Positions 46,758 to 57,800 of a stretch of DNA of 64,000 bases are shown here, in pieces. This stretch comes from Ceriagrion tenellum (lineage: Eukaryota > Arthropoda > Insecta > Odonata > Coenagrionidae): the NCBI GenBank assembly GCA_963169105.1, contig OY720634.1:115232430-115296429 (forward strand), read 5' to 3'. The notes under the pieces are model-generated. The model was not told where the DNA came from. It worked only from the letters and a program-made list of their open reading frames with translations, and did no database searches. The position numbers and the translations under genes are program-made. How positions within the stretch are numbered: position 1 is the first letter of the stretch; each line of letters opens with the position of its first letter.

Positions 46758-47882
46758 ATAGATAATACCCAGAATCACAGAAAACACGAACCGAATCATC
46801 AAGCTAAATGCACCATAAATTTAGTAATAGTTAATTTCCGTAGCGTAAAGAACAAACGTGCCGAAGTTGAGCATATATTTGACAGCGCAGATATAGTAAT
46901 TGGAACAGAAAGCTGGCTTTCAGAGGATATTAGCGATAGCAAAGCTTTTCCGAAAGGATATAAAATTTTTAGACGGGATAGACGAGATAGGACTGGCGGC
47001 GGAGTATTTTTAGCAGTTAAATCGCATTTGAATAGTTCCGAACACAAATTAGGAGACAATGAAATAGAGAGCGTATGGTGTACTACTGAACAATAAAACA
47101 ATAGAAATATACATATATGCTCATTCTACAGACCACCAGATTCCAAAATAGATGTTATGTACAAATTAGAAACTCAGTTATCATCATTTACCTCGAGAGA
47201 CAACAAAAGCATAATAATTATCGTTGGAGATTCCAACCTCCCGGCTATAAATTGGAAAATCAATAGCATTGACACAAGTTCAAGGAAGCGTGATATAATC
47301 GAAGCTTTACTTAATATACTTTCACACCACTCTCTTACTCAAATTTTAAACGAACCTACGAGAGGTAATAAAACATTTGATCTTTTAGCTGTTAGTCACC
47401 CTATTATTATTAAGCACGTCGATATCCTCGAAGGCATAAGTGATCATAAATTAATTTTTACGGCTTTGAAAACAACGGTAGAATCCACTGTAAAATGTAA
47501 ACGGAAAGTCTACTTATTGGAAAAATGCGATTGCATAAAATTTGGAGAGATGCTAGAAGGCTCATTCACGAAATTCGTAGCCACAATGAAGGACGAGAGC
47601 ACCGAAGTATCATGGAGATATTTTTTGGAAATAATACGTATAGGAATCGATAAATATATTCCACACAAATTCAAACGAGATGGTAAAGAACCTCGTTGGT
47701 ATAACCACGAAGTAAGGCGAGAGCTCAGGAAACAAAGGCAATTACACAACCTATATAAAAATTCTATTAAGTCTTGTAACAAAACAATGGAACTTGCGGC
47801 GAGAGAAATTTACGATGCCCAACGCTCAAAAACGAAAAAAATCATGAGCACTAGTTTACGAAACTTCAAGAAAAAATCCTAG
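46758..47882 (+). pseudogene. LINE apurinic endonuclease domain, one internal stop
   Basis: This domain would nick target DNA to prime reverse transcription. Motifs in order: NFRSVKNKRAEVEH, IGTESWL (catalytic Glu region), RRDRRDRTGGGVFLAV, the stop at 47094-47096, CSFYRPP, IIIVGDSNLPAINW (GD.N, catalytic Asp/Asn), NEPTRGNKTFDLL and ISDHKLI (catalytic Asp-His). All expected active-site blocks are present. A linker (REIYDAQRSKTKKIM) runs to the TAG at 47880-47882, where the frame ends just before the palindrome. The ATG at 47157 is only the first after the internal stop, not a native start. The endonuclease domain resembles those of the CR1/L2/Jockey group. Confidence 0.9.
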
Positions 47883-47883
47883 G

Positions 47884-47933
47884 TGAATTACTATATAGTT
47901 CACTATTATAGTTCATTATTATACAGTAATTCA
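47884..47933. repeat. Small palindrome between LINE endonuclease and reverse transcriptase
   Basis: TGAATTACTATATA (47884-47897) and its near reverse complement TATACAGTAATTCA (47920-47933, one mismatch) flank a 22-base centre (47898-47919) that includes GTTCACTATTATAGTTCAT. It follows the frame-ending stop and shifts the frame of the next domain, so it may be a short insertion. Confidence 0.7.
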
Positions 47934-47938
47934 TATAT

Positions 47939-48870
47939 ATGAAAATCCCAAGTCATTTTGATCTTACGCGAGAGAGCTCCAGGGTAAATCTTCGACAGTG
48001 GAGTCCTTATTGGATACAAACGGCAAAATGGTCACTAACAGCCAACTTATTAAACCACTTCTTCGAAAGTGTATTCACTAAGGATGACACAATACACCAT
48101 TTAGACATTCCGGACGTAAACGAGCCGATGGCGGAGATAACAATTCAGCGTTATGGAATAATTAAACAACTCTGTTCGATTAAAAGTAACAAGTCCCCAG
48201 GTCCAGAAGGAATACCTGCTCGCGTGCTCAAGGAGTTAGCGCCACAGATTGCACCATTCTTAGAAATTATATTTAGCAAATCATTATCCGAAGGCAAGGT
48301 GCCCCAAGACTGGAAAATAGTCAATGTCACACCGATATTTAAAAAAGGAAATATATTTCACTTAAGTGACCCAGGAAATTATACGCCTATATCTTTAACA
48401 TCACTTTAATGCAAGATCCTCGAACACATTGTCATTAGCAAAATTATGGCATTCCTGGATAATCGTAACCTCTTACACAGCAGTCAGAATGGCTTCCGAA
48501 AGAGCAGGTCTTGCGAAACACAGCTTGCGCTCTTCCTTCAAGGTATCCTAAAATCAGGTGAATCGAATAAGCAAATCGACGCGATATTCCTTGATTTTAA
48601 GAAGGCATTCGACAAGGTTCCTCACAAAAAACTCATTTATAAATTGTATTCATGTGGAGTTAATAAAAATATAGTGAACTGGATAAGGGACTTTCTCAGT
48701 GATCAAAAACAAAAATTAGTTATTGACGGTTTTAGCACTGATATAGTTGAAGTCACATCCGGTGTTCCTCAAGGAAGAGTGATTGGCCCTCTTTTATTCA
48801 TTAGGTATTTATATTAATGACCTAAGTTCTTGAATTAGCAATAAATTAAGATTTGCAGAAGATACAGTCC
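47939..48870 (+). pseudogene. LINE reverse transcriptase, broken and internally deleted
   Basis: Motifs in order: LLNHFFESVFTKDD; SNKSPGPEGIPARVLKELAP; VPQDWKIVNVTPIFKKG; NYTPISLTSL, where a stop falls at 48407-48409; then in the same frame ILEHIVISKI, QNGFRKSRSCETQLALF, IFLDFKKAFDKVPH (motif A with catalytic Asp) and TSGVPQGRVIGPLLF (motif B). After a frameshift near 48800 come GIYINDLSS and RFAEDTV at 48849-48869 (motif C; the usual FADD is FAED). About 200 residues that should follow are missing. The sequence then resumes with LESRRLHARLRLV of the C-terminus. Substitution in motif C and the deletion rule out activity. The motifs place it in the CR1/L2-like group. Confidence 0.92.
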
Positions 48871-48878
48871 CCTAGAGC

Positions 48879-49218
48879 TCCTAGAGTCTCGGAGGCTGCA
48901 CGCTAGGCTTAGGCTGGTTGAGATATTCAGAACTGGTGTGTTTCAGAGCGACACAGAGAATATTATCAAGACGCCTCACTACATTTCAGACAGATGCGAT
49001 AAAATAAGAAATATACTCTGCCGAACAGATAGGTACAAATACTCGTTATTTCCCAGCACAATAAGCGACCACAATAAAAACTGAGCTCCTCCAAATACAC
49101 TCTCATAGGACATGTCACCATTTCACCTCCAAAACCTACGGCTAGTGACGACTAGTGACCTACCACCCCCCGCCACACGCCCATCCGGCGGCTCGCGGGG
49201 TAGTATGTAGATGTAGAT
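48879..49218 (+). mobile_element. LINE family B C-terminus and 3' untranslated tail
   Basis: From 48879 the frame reads LESRRLHARLRLVEIFRTGV, FQSDTENIIKTPHYIS and on to a TGA after DHNKN near 49082. The remainder is the untranslated tail shared with the 12.4, 25.2 and 28.2 kb copies, ending at 49218 in the TAGATG-type simple repeat. Confidence 0.88.
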
Positions 49219-49650
49219 CCAATACTACTGCCCTTACTTCCTGGTAGTTGTCATCATGAAGTTCCTTCTTCATTTGGTCAATCTATATTCTTCACGAATC
49301 CATTGCACCTCTGTGTGTGTCCAATACTTCTGTGTCTTCTTTTCTGTTTAGTGCTCTATATGGCCCATTACTCTTCTGCATAATTCTGTATTTATTATTT
49401 TTCTGCCCACTTGATTATCAGCATCCCCCTCAGGTATCAAAAGCCTAAGATCATGTTTGATGGCCGTTCTACAATGGTTTCTGCATTTGATGGCTTGTAC
49501 CTCTTCCATCCCTTGTGATAGTGCTTTTCAAATAGGTGAAGGCATCTTCACCCTCTACTTGGAGTGAATTCTGTGTTGTGCTTTTCTTACACATGGTAGG
49601 ATTTTTTCTCTTCTAATTTCAATCTTGGGAGTTCTTAATCCATTGTGTTC
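49219..49650 (-). mobile_element. LINE family A fragment, minus, abutting family B
   Basis: The plus-strand words CTTCCTGGTAGTTGTCATCA, TTCACGAATCCATTGCACCT, CTGCCCACTTGATTATCAGC and CATCCCTTGTGATAGTGCTT, plus GGTGAAGGCATCTTCACC, follow the same order as in the copy at 52.6-53.2 kb (CTTGGTATCG, TTCAGAAACCTATTGTGTCT, TTTATCTTCAGCATC, CATCCCATGTGATGGTACTT, GGTGAAGGAATCCACTATC). It is strongly diverged, without an open frame, and lacks the final AATCCTAAGATTGG. Confidence 0.65.
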
Positions 49651-49944
49651 TGTGGTCTTTGAGGATCATCACAATTTCCTCCTAAGACTGCAATGTCTTT
49701 TGAAAAATAGAGCATATATCTTCTTCTATCATTCTCCTTGTGGCGACTTTGTATATAGTTGATAAATAAATTTTCTGGTGTTGTAATCCATCCCTTATGT
49801 TTCCAGCAGCCAGAACATTTCAGTCGAAGGCATTTAGGAAGGCAAGTCTGTGAATGCCACATACCACATGCCTGCGTATCATTTTTTTCTGCCATTACTC
49901 TCAGGCAGAGTATGACCTCCAAGGACGTCAAAATTGCAAATCTA
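49651..49944. other. No recognised feature; may continue the LINE on its left
   Basis: The first part may extend the family A copy (words like AATTTCCTCCTAAGACTGCA in a plausible reverse transcriptase region), but I cannot align it with confidence. Confidence 0.3.
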
Positions 49945-50128
49945 TTTAGATGATGAGGTTTATCTTTTCTAAATTAACATCTAAAGAGTTGAGAGCAATT
50001 AAATGACAACCAAGACATCATCTGGCTTTCTAGACAAGAAACACTTTATTAATTAATATACAAAATAGCAGCAGGGACAATAAAAGATAAGTGCAGATTG
50101 ATGCTGATGAAGAAGGTTATTTTAACAG
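49945..50128 (+). repeat. Unknown repeat, copy 1
   Basis: TTTAGATGATGAGGTTTATCTTTTCTAAATTA...GACAACCAAGACAT...CTGATGAAGAAGG recurs at 50777-50973, 832 bases away, with moderate divergence over about 180 bases. No coding sense is seen. Confidence 0.7.
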
Positions 50129-50776
50129 ATCACAACTCCTCTAAAATGAACACCATTCATACTCAAAACAAATCATATAAGACCAATACTGGGACCACAC
50201 ATTTTATGTCTCACCTTTGAAAGTGCTTTGGTTGACACATTTGTGGGCATTTTATCATTTGACGTGTATCTCCATCAGATCTCATCAATTACTAGTTCAT
50301 GAACCTGATAATAATGTGCTTGCTTCAATTATGAAACATGATTTTTACATAGCATAAGTGCTCATTGATTGTCATGGAACTGTAATCTAATCATCTAAAA
50401 TCAGTAATTCAACAAGCATGTACCTCGGAAACAATGCTTCCTTTCCCCCTTCTGATGAATCCATAAATTCACTTTCAGAGTGAGACAAAGACAGCGTTTT
50501 TTATGGACACAGGAAATGGCTGCCCAACTCAATAAAAATTTCTCTTGCTCAATATACATCTTTCTGGCAATTATCGGTGTTTTATATCCATCCACACTTC
50601 TCAGTTTATCTATGTGCAGTAGCAGCATTGATACAAATGCCATGCTTGCACATTCATGTCTAACCTCACTTCACTAAGCAATGAACTTAACAGAACAAAA
50701 ACTTGGACTACAGACACTGGAAATGTCACTTCAAATATATTGGTACATCTGGGCCCTGTTCAACATTGATAATTTT
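50129..50776. other. No recognised feature
   Basis: Spacer between two copies of an unknown repeat; short open frames only. Confidence 0.4.
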
Positions 50777-50973
50777 TTTAGACCATGAGGTTTGTCTTTT
50801 CTAAATTACCATCTACAGAGTCGGGAGCAATGAAATGACAACCAAGAAATGTTGGTTTTCTAGAGGATATGAACTTGATAAATTTACTGAACACAAGATG
50901 GTATAAAGAAAAAGATATGCACACCCTGACACTGATGAAGAACAGGAGATTTGAATATTTAACACCTGGATCC
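50777..50973 (+). repeat. Unknown repeat, copy 2
   Basis: TTTAGACCATGAGGTTTGTCTTTTCTAAATTA...GACAACCAAGAAAT...CTGATGAAGAACAGG, the partner of 49945-50128. Confidence 0.7.
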
Positions 50974-51282
50974 TCTGATTGCCTTATCCCATCTTATTGC
51001 ATGTTTCCCTAGTGGTAGGTTGCCTTCAATTTTTCATTCCATTTTTTTGGCTTGTTATTTGCATAAGTATTTTTAATGAATGTGATATGAGAGACAAGGC
51101 TCAGTGCTTCTGACATTACTTTGTTCAATATACCAATCATTACTCTCAACTGAAAACCCTCAGTTAGTCCTCTGCTTTCGTAGTCCTCTTTGATTATTTC
51201 TTACATATTGTTCTTGGCTTTACTTCCAAGCACCTTTATTTTCCCTCCATTATAGTTGTCTGCATCAGGCACTTTGTTATCC

Positions 51283-51318
51283 TTCAGATCTTTTATTGCT
51301 AGCAGTGAAAGATCTGAA
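51283..51318. repeat. 11-bp perfect hairpin
   Basis: TTCAGATCTTT (51283-51293) and AAAGATCTGAA (51308-51318) with a 14-base loop, at the downstream end of the minus-strand Penelope-like fragment. Confidence 0.85.
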
Positions 51319-51420
51319 GTCACGAGGAAGCGGATGGTATGCGCTGTCCTGAAGAATATCTTCAATTTTGTGATGGTAATCCATCCTCGTCATGACCACG
51401 GAGGAGTTCCCTTTGTCCAC
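51303..51420 (-). mobile_element. Penelope-like element coding fragment, minus
   Basis: The minus strand reads VDKGNSSVVMTRMDYHHKI followed by EDILQDSAYHPLPRD without a stop. The (A/V)DKGN.(T/S)VV(M)...(D)Y..KI...L.D..TY..L..DPT signature lies N-terminal to the palm of Penelope-like reverse transcriptases. The frame ends at about 51312. The fragment is about 75 per cent or more identical by eye to the plus-strand copy at 51520-51625, so the two form an inverted pair. Confidence 0.75.
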
Positions 51421-51504
51421 AGGTAGGATAGATTTTCATGTCATGCATTGTCGAAACATTGTCGTACCCAAGCCCAGCCTGACTTGGAAGGAAAGGAATG
51501 CTGT

Positions 51505-51830
51505 CGACAGCCTGCAGACCAAGGGAACTCCACCGTGGTCATGATGAGGATGGATTTCCATATTACCATAGCAAAATTGAAGATAATCTTCAGGACAGCA
51601 CATACCGTCTGCTTCCTTGTGCCCCACAGAGAGCAAAGGAAGGAAGACAATCAAGTAAATAAAGAAATCCACACTCCAGGTAGAGACAAGGTGTCGCATA
51701 AAACCGTCAGGTATATAAGGAGGCACCAACCTTGAAACTGACATGCCAAGGATGATGGCGGAGCCAGCCAGCAAAGCATTGATCAACAATTACCTAACCT
51801 GGTGGAAAACTCAAGAAGACTTTTTAGTAC
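51505..51830 (+). mobile_element. Penelope-like element remnant, plus
   Basis: The plus strand reads PADQGNSTVVMMRMDFH and, after a frameshift, KIEDNLQDSTYRLLP, the same N-terminal signature as the minus copy at 51303-51420. The frame then decays (NKEIHTPGRDK). The end, from about 51745, is GATGATGGCGGAGCCAGCC ... ACCTAACCTGGTGGAAAA, similar to the terminal block at 27.1 kb, so it appears to join the element's N-terminal region to its terminal repeat. The palm and GIY-YIG parts are deleted. The overlapping minus and plus open frames (51436-51789, 51448-51735) are shadows or pieces of it. Confidence 0.7.
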
Positions 51831-52541
51831 CATATGCCAGGAAAAAACAAAATCATAATTTCAATCCTTTTCTTTAAGCCCATTTTACGTAGCCATTCAG
51901 CATAAAACTTCATCCCCAGCATTATATGTATCTCTAAATACTTACAACTTCTTCCTCCAGTAAATATTTTTTTTTTGTACCTTTGATATAACAATTTGAT
52001 ATTTTGTGAAGGTGATCAGCCAGCCCTTCCACCTGTATCAACCTAAAAACCATAAAAATATTTATTTTACAAATTTCATTTTACCAACTAGTAGTTTTAC
52101 GTATTAAATTTTCCTGCAGCTTATTGTTCCATATGCTTATATTTGAACAATCTTTTGCCCATCCATTAAACCCCACTCATTTTACTTTTAAAAAATATGT
52201 ATTTGATTTTTAGAAAACAAACTGGTATTTCATGTCCTCTACCACTTAAGCATTATCCAGTAATCCTATAATGCCCAAAGGCATATATATTTTTATACCT
52301 TTTGCTGTAAATTGCTTGTCTTCTACATTGCCCTCCACAAAGCTCATGGGTTTTGGTCTTTTTTTGCAAATTAAAAGTATCATGCCATACCCAGCTTTTG
52401 GTACAATGCTGCCTTCAATAGTCGGGTCTTAATTTTTTTTGAAAATTCTACCTGCTGATAGGTAGGTTTTTGGGCAGTACTTGTCTTACCATCCAAGTGC
52501 CAGGCATATCTACCAGATTTTACTTCAATGTATGACCCACC
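51831..52541. other. No recognised feature
   Basis: AT-rich spacer. Confidence 0.4.
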
Positions 52542-53235
52542 ATATCATCATCATTCGTTTTTCAATCCTAAGATTGGTTGACTACAGCCCTCCACCCTTC
52601 CCTGTGTAAAGCTAGTTCCCCTGGTAAAGATAACCTCTTGGTATCGCTTCCTATTTACTTTCCTCTTCATTTGGTCCATGAACTTATTCCATTGGTCTTC
52701 CAGTGGGGGCTTTTCCCTCTATTTTGTCTTCTATTATATTCTTCAGAAACCTATTGTGTCTCAGGGTTTGTCCAATCCATCTTATTCTTCTTTTTCTATG
52801 GCATTCCAAATGGCCCTCTCCTCTTCTGTACACTTCATCATTTCTTATTTTGTTCGTCCATTTTATCTTCAGCATCCTCCTCCAGCACCAGGTTTCGAAG
52901 GCTCCTAGTCTTTTCTGGTCAGCTTTCCCAATGGTCCATGATTCTGACCCATAGAGTGCCATGCTCCACACAAATGTTTTCACATACTATTTCCTGTTTT
53001 GTTGTCCCATATTCTTTGAGCACAGCAGTTGTCTATTTCCCATGAATGCCTTCTTTGCTTGGACTATTCTCCGTTGTATGTCTGTTATATTTCTTCCATC
53101 CCATGTGATGGTACTTCCGAGATAGGTGAAGGAATCCACTATCTCTAATTTCTCTCCCCAGAGGGTGACTTCTACATTCAGCCTCTCTTTTCAGCATCCT
53201 AGGATTTTAGTCTTTGTCTCATTTATTTTCATGTT
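52542..53235 (-). mobile_element. LINE family A, best-preserved copy, minus
   Basis: On the minus strand from 53235: MKINETKTKILGC, then VEVTLWGEKLEIVDSFTYLG, STITWDGRNITDIQRRIVQA, KKAFMGNRQLL, KTFVWSMALYGSESWTIGKA, AFETWCWRRMLKIKWTNKIR, NDEVYRRGE, RRIRWIGQTLRHNRF and GKAPTGRP. These are the segments after the reverse transcriptase catalytic core in RTE-like LINEs (the KINE.KTK region through to the GRPR block). The 3' end is CAATCTTAGGATTGAA at 52562 followed by a (GAT)n tail at 52545-52556. It is 5'-truncated. The plus-strand open frames over it are shadows. Confidence 0.92.
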
Positions 53236-53249
53236 ATTGATGTTTTGTT

Positions 53250-53655
53250 CATTATGTCTACCATTATAGCCCTATTGAATTCCTCATATCGTCTCCCTCT
53301 TCATATTTCATTCAGAATTCCTATCCTGATCCTTCCTCCCCTCTCCAATGTTCTCCCCCCAATTACCCTCCTCAACATTCCATATCTTTTTAATACTTTC
53401 TCTCTCAATCTATTCTGTCTCCTCCAACCCTTCACCACTAGCTTCCTCCCCTCTCCAACCATGTCCAACACCTCCTAGTTTGTCCATTTCGCCACCCAGC
53501 TCACCTTTTTCATCCTTCTCCACACCCACATCTCAAATACCTCAAGCCTATGTACGTCCTCCCTTTGCAATGACCAAGCCTCTGACCCGTACAACACCAT
53601 GCTCCATATTAGAGTTTTCACCAGCCCCTTTCTTTAAATCTCTAATCAGACCCCC
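53250..53655 (-). mobile_element. RTE-like LINE C-terminal fragment, minus (family C)
   Basis: The minus strand reads LRDLKKGLVKTLIWSMVLYG, SEAWSLQREDVHRLEVFEMW, VWRRMKKVSWVAKWTN then a stop and EVLDMVGEGRKLVVKGWRR, followed by a decayed section and GGRIRIGILNEI, YEEFNRAIM. The order LYG.EAW, FEMWVWRRM, W...TN.EVL, GR.R..IL.EI is the RTE-type C-terminus; the EVLDMVGEGRKL block links it to 4375-4612. It lies next to the family A copy on the same strand. The plus-strand serine/proline-rich open frames are shadows. Confidence 0.85.
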
Positions 53656-54570
53656 TGGTTCTGGTTGTCACCGTGGTACATATTCGTTAACCTTGCTCTC
53701 CAGTCTTCTATTTATAATTTTAAGGATTACCTAGGCCATGTGGGATATTAGGCTTATTGTCCTTTATTTTTCATTACAATTATCCCTTTCTCTTTTTATG
53801 ACTTATTTATTGTTGATTCTCTCCAGTAATTTGATCTGTAGCGGTCTTTGATGACACTTCAAAGTGATGCATTACCTCAGCTTCCAACCTCCAATGAAGC
53901 TGCTGTGATCTTCCTTAGTCCAAATATTTAATAGTGTCAGCATAACCTTTCTTTTATCACACCACTCTCCTTTCTTGAATTTGTTTTCTGCAACCAGCTA
54001 CAGTCTGATCTCCCAGTGTGTCAGGTTTTCATCAATCATGAGCATACAAAGAAGTTGGCACAAACATGACAAGTAATTTTCAGTCATTTCCTCCATAAAT
54101 ATGTTGAAAGTCATAACTTGCACCTTTCAAATTCATGGCCTGCACAAGGGACCTCAACAGTTTTCTTTGAGTAATTCAATTGGCTCCTACTGCTTATCAA
54201 GTTCCCAATGGGTCTATCCATGGTACAAATTACATTCATGTGTCGATAGACAATGGCAGGTGTTATAAATGAAGGCCAACTGTATTTTCCATCTGTTTTT
54301 ATCCTTTAGACTCACTTTTCCTTTGTCTTTATCTTTTTTGGTAGATTTACTAATAGTTTTTGAATAATTTACCCAGTTGCAGAGCTAGAGTTCAAGCCAC
54401 TCACAGTGGTCCTCTGTATTCCTCCCAATATATCCAAATATCTTAACCTATTTCATTAGAAAATTAACATTGAGTATAAGGAGATATGTTGAACTTGAAC
54501 AGCCAAGTAGGCATCACGCAGATCATTAACATTGATGCTATTTTCTTTACTTGCATCAGTTAACTAATAT
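53656..54570. other. No recognised feature
   Basis: Mixed composition; no motif that I can align. Confidence 0.4.
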
Positions 54571-54572
54571 CA

Positions 54573-54806
54573 TACACTCCTGGAAACTGAAAAAAGAACC
54601 CCTTGATGCAAGAGAATAACGCCTGCCATACTTGCATGTGACACTACGAGAGGGCAGTGCATGCGATGATCAAATACGCAGCACTGTTGACACACCAGGA
54701 ACCACGTTATCAGCCACAAGACTACATTCGTCACCTCTACAATTGTCTCCATGGGAGAATTGCAGCCTGCATTGCTGCAAAAGGAGGGTATACATGGTAC
54801 TTGCAC
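54573..54806 (+). mobile_element. Tc1/mariner transposon, internally deleted
   Basis: After a TA (54573-54574) the sequence CACTCCTGGAAACTGAAAAA and the subterminal CTACGAGAGGGCAGTGCATG ... ACACACCAGGAACCACG match my memory of the left end of a Tc1-like element common in insects. At 54717-54803 the plus strand encodes QDYIRHLYNCLHGRIAACIA then AKGGYTWY, the C-terminal signature of Tc1 transposases (RI.A.I.AKGG.T.Y). The left end is thus fused to the transposase C-terminus with the middle missing. The matching right terminal inverted repeat is not present. Confidence 0.7.
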
Positions 54807-57800
54807 TCACAAGGGAGTTTTCGGTTAGGAATGGGATAACATTTCAGTGATTCATAAGCATGTAACATTTTTATTTCAGTATACTCAAATTATAATTCTG
54901 TAAAAATGATATACCATATTTCAGTAATATTTTACTCATGGTCACAAATTAATTCCACAAATTGCGCCACCCAGGGCAGTTTGTCCAATCTTAGCTTAGC
55001 CTCTGGATTTTACTTCTTGGTATGAACACCATATTTAAAAAGCTGATTTTTTTCAGGTTTTCAATACCAGAGGAGCTCTAGCTGAGTCATCCCTGTGATG
55101 ACTGTCCAGATGCCTCGGAGTCAGTCTGCAGTCATAAATTGGTGGGCTGCAAGCAACCTGTTGATGCCTAGACCAGAGACCAAGATGTGGACCAACCAGG
55201 AAGGCTCTCCTGACTTCTCGCATTATTTTATTGACTGCACTCCTTCACATATGGTGGCTACTGGGAGTTTGGTGTGATATGAAGTACAAGTCTATTATCA
55301 ATAAGAGCCAGTATTTTACAGACTTTTATAGAATAGAAGCTCGCACTCCATTATACATCAACTCCTAGTAGTAATTGTGTGTGAAGGAGGGTAATTTTAT
55401 TGGAATTGCAATAAATATGCTAAATGTTTTTATGAAGATCCTACCCAAATTTTAATTACCAAAGTTTCAACGTTGGATAGAAGACCCTAATAACTAAGTT
55501 GGACTTATAATAGTTTTCACATCTTGATTTTCACAGAAATTTGAAAAAGTAGGCAAAATGTGGCACAAAATTGCTTTGACTTTTGGTTCAAAAGTTCATT
55601 TTTCTGATGACTTTTAGTCACAAAAATATTCTAAGTCCAAATTGTAAACATTCAATCTTACTCTGAGTCAAGGATATAAACAGTTAAATGGTCTATATAT
55701 GGTCTTGGGAAATCAGATAAACAGTTTCACAGTTTATAGTCAATTTTATTCATACAAAAATATTTGGCATACTGAAGTACAACATTTTATAAAATGTAGA
55801 ATCATGAAATTTAAAAATAGAATGCATGCACCCACACTATACGAAGCTTATAAGCATGATTGCATGCCATACATGAAAAATGAGGCAAATTTTCTTGGAG
55901 ACAAAATTTCACCACTTCAACGTTCATTTTGTAACAAGATGTATTCCGGGCTTACAGGTCCACTCGGGGAGCTTTGGCAAAGATTTTACCATTGCAGTTC
56001 AAAGTATGCAGATTCAGCACCTGAGAAATAGAAAATATTTAATTCTTTCATTAGGTTACTCTAGGTTTTTATTCCACACATAATTGTCAATTTTCATGAA
56101 ACTCCTTTAAATTAATTGCTACTTAGAAAAGTTTAAGAAACATACAATTCATTGGGGCATATAACCATGGAACAAGAGTTTTAAAAATGAAAAAATATAT
56201 TTCCAGGAGAACCAGTAAGAGGAATGAAAATTAAAACCCTTAATGAAGAACAGTATCATAACAACACACTAAACTATCAGTCTTCAGTAAAAGGGAAGAA
56301 TGCAATATTTGGCTTCCATTTCATTCCAATCAATGGTAGCTTGGTGGAAGAAGGAAACAGCACAAGGTATTGGGCATAACATAAGTTGCATAAGACAAAA
56401 TTCATCCCTAGTTAATTACTTGATAAACTTGCATGTCTTGGAGCCAGTTGTGGAAACTATGATCAGCAAAATATGGGATCGATGACTGACACTGTTGCAG
56501 CAATCATTTCTAGGAGAAATATTGACAAACCAAATAATGTGTTTATTAAGTTGAGGATAATAAGCTTAATTACCATTAACAAGTCTTGATCTGCATCTTT
56601 GCTTTGTTTTCAGCTGAAGCCTAATTACCACTAAAGTCATAATTTTACGTGGATGACAAGTGTTATTCCAAAGACATTAGGGCAACCATAAGTCTTGGCA
56701 AAGAAACTTTTTATCTGTGAGGGTAGATACTACAGTATTTGGTCACCTGGAGATTATAAATTTTAACTCTGACATAAGTTCCTAAGTATCACAAAAAATT
56801 TATAAATAGATTTAAAATATTGCTTTAAAAAACTGCATTGCAGCAAACTCACAACAAATGTATGGAAAGTCAAAATTTAACCAAAACCTCCATAAATATT
56901 TCGTATCAACCAATTGAAATCCTAACTAGTACATTGATGACTAGTGATCAGATGTAAAAATTCGAGGGTTATTCAAGTACTGATTTTGGACTAGCAACAT
57001 TTCTCAATTCTAGAGAGCAAAGTATCAGCTTCAACTACGTTGCATGTCATCTCCATTTCAAAGCAAGGGTTAGGAAGGTGCCCCACTCATCACAGCTAGC
57101 AGCACACATTGGGAGTTAGACCAAAGTCCTGAGCAGTCCAATACTAAAGTCAACAAAAACAAATTGATGTTTAACGTTAGCAAAATTAATTTCACTAACA
57201 TAGATGTTATTTGAAAATATTATAGACTTGGGGAAAAAAATAAACATGTAAAATGGCACTGCTCAAAACCTCACCCAACAACTGTAAAAGGGTATTCCTC
57301 ATGTCGCAGAGCAATTGGAATAGTTTGGTAATGTCTTGGTCAACATACTCCACCTAGGAGCTATTCATGTCATGGGGCCATCAATTTAAGAAACTAAATT
57401 AAGAAATTTCAAATAGTGTTCATTGGATTCTTTCAAAATTTAAATAGACTAAATAAAAGACTAATTGGCCATTGTATTCCTCCTCATTGTAAATAATTGA
57501 CAAAATTAAAGTACTCCTGCCTATTTGCCCACTTTTACGTAACTTGACTGAATTTTTAACTGTGGTAAGCTACCTTTTTATAGACTATACACATTAAAAC
57601 AATCAAGAACTTTCACTCTCTCAAAGTAGAAGGATTTAAAAACAAGTTTTTTTAAGCTAATGATAGTAGTATTTTACTCATTCCCTAAGATAGTAATTCA
57701 CCCAAATATTCACCCTATCAAATTCTTAATGAGTTAATAATGAATCCTGAAATCACGTAATGGTAAAGAAAACATACCAATTTATCATTGTTTCAGTCAG

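Larger units (their letters stand above)
46758..49218 (+). mobile_element. CR1/L2-like LINE (family B), longest copy, broken
   Basis: It contains an apurinic endonuclease frame (46758-47882), a reverse transcriptase frame (47939-48817) and a 3' end matching the other family B copies, with terminal GTAGTATGTAGATGTAGAT. Damage: TAG/TAA stops at 47094-47096 and 48407-48409; a frameshift and a short palindrome between the two domains; a frameshift after motif B at about 48800; and a large internal deletion near 48868-48880 that joins motif C to the far C-terminus. No ORF1 is recognised upstream. The plus orientation is shown by both coding frames and the tail. Confidence 0.9.

Noticed and set aside
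51436..51789. 117-codon minus-strand frame resembling a membrane protein
   Set aside because: It is the antisense shadow of a Penelope-like coding remnant on the plus strand.
55699..56031. 110-codon plus-strand open frame
   Set aside because: No recognised domain, AT-rich context and no promoter or splice-like signals; not distinguishable from chance.
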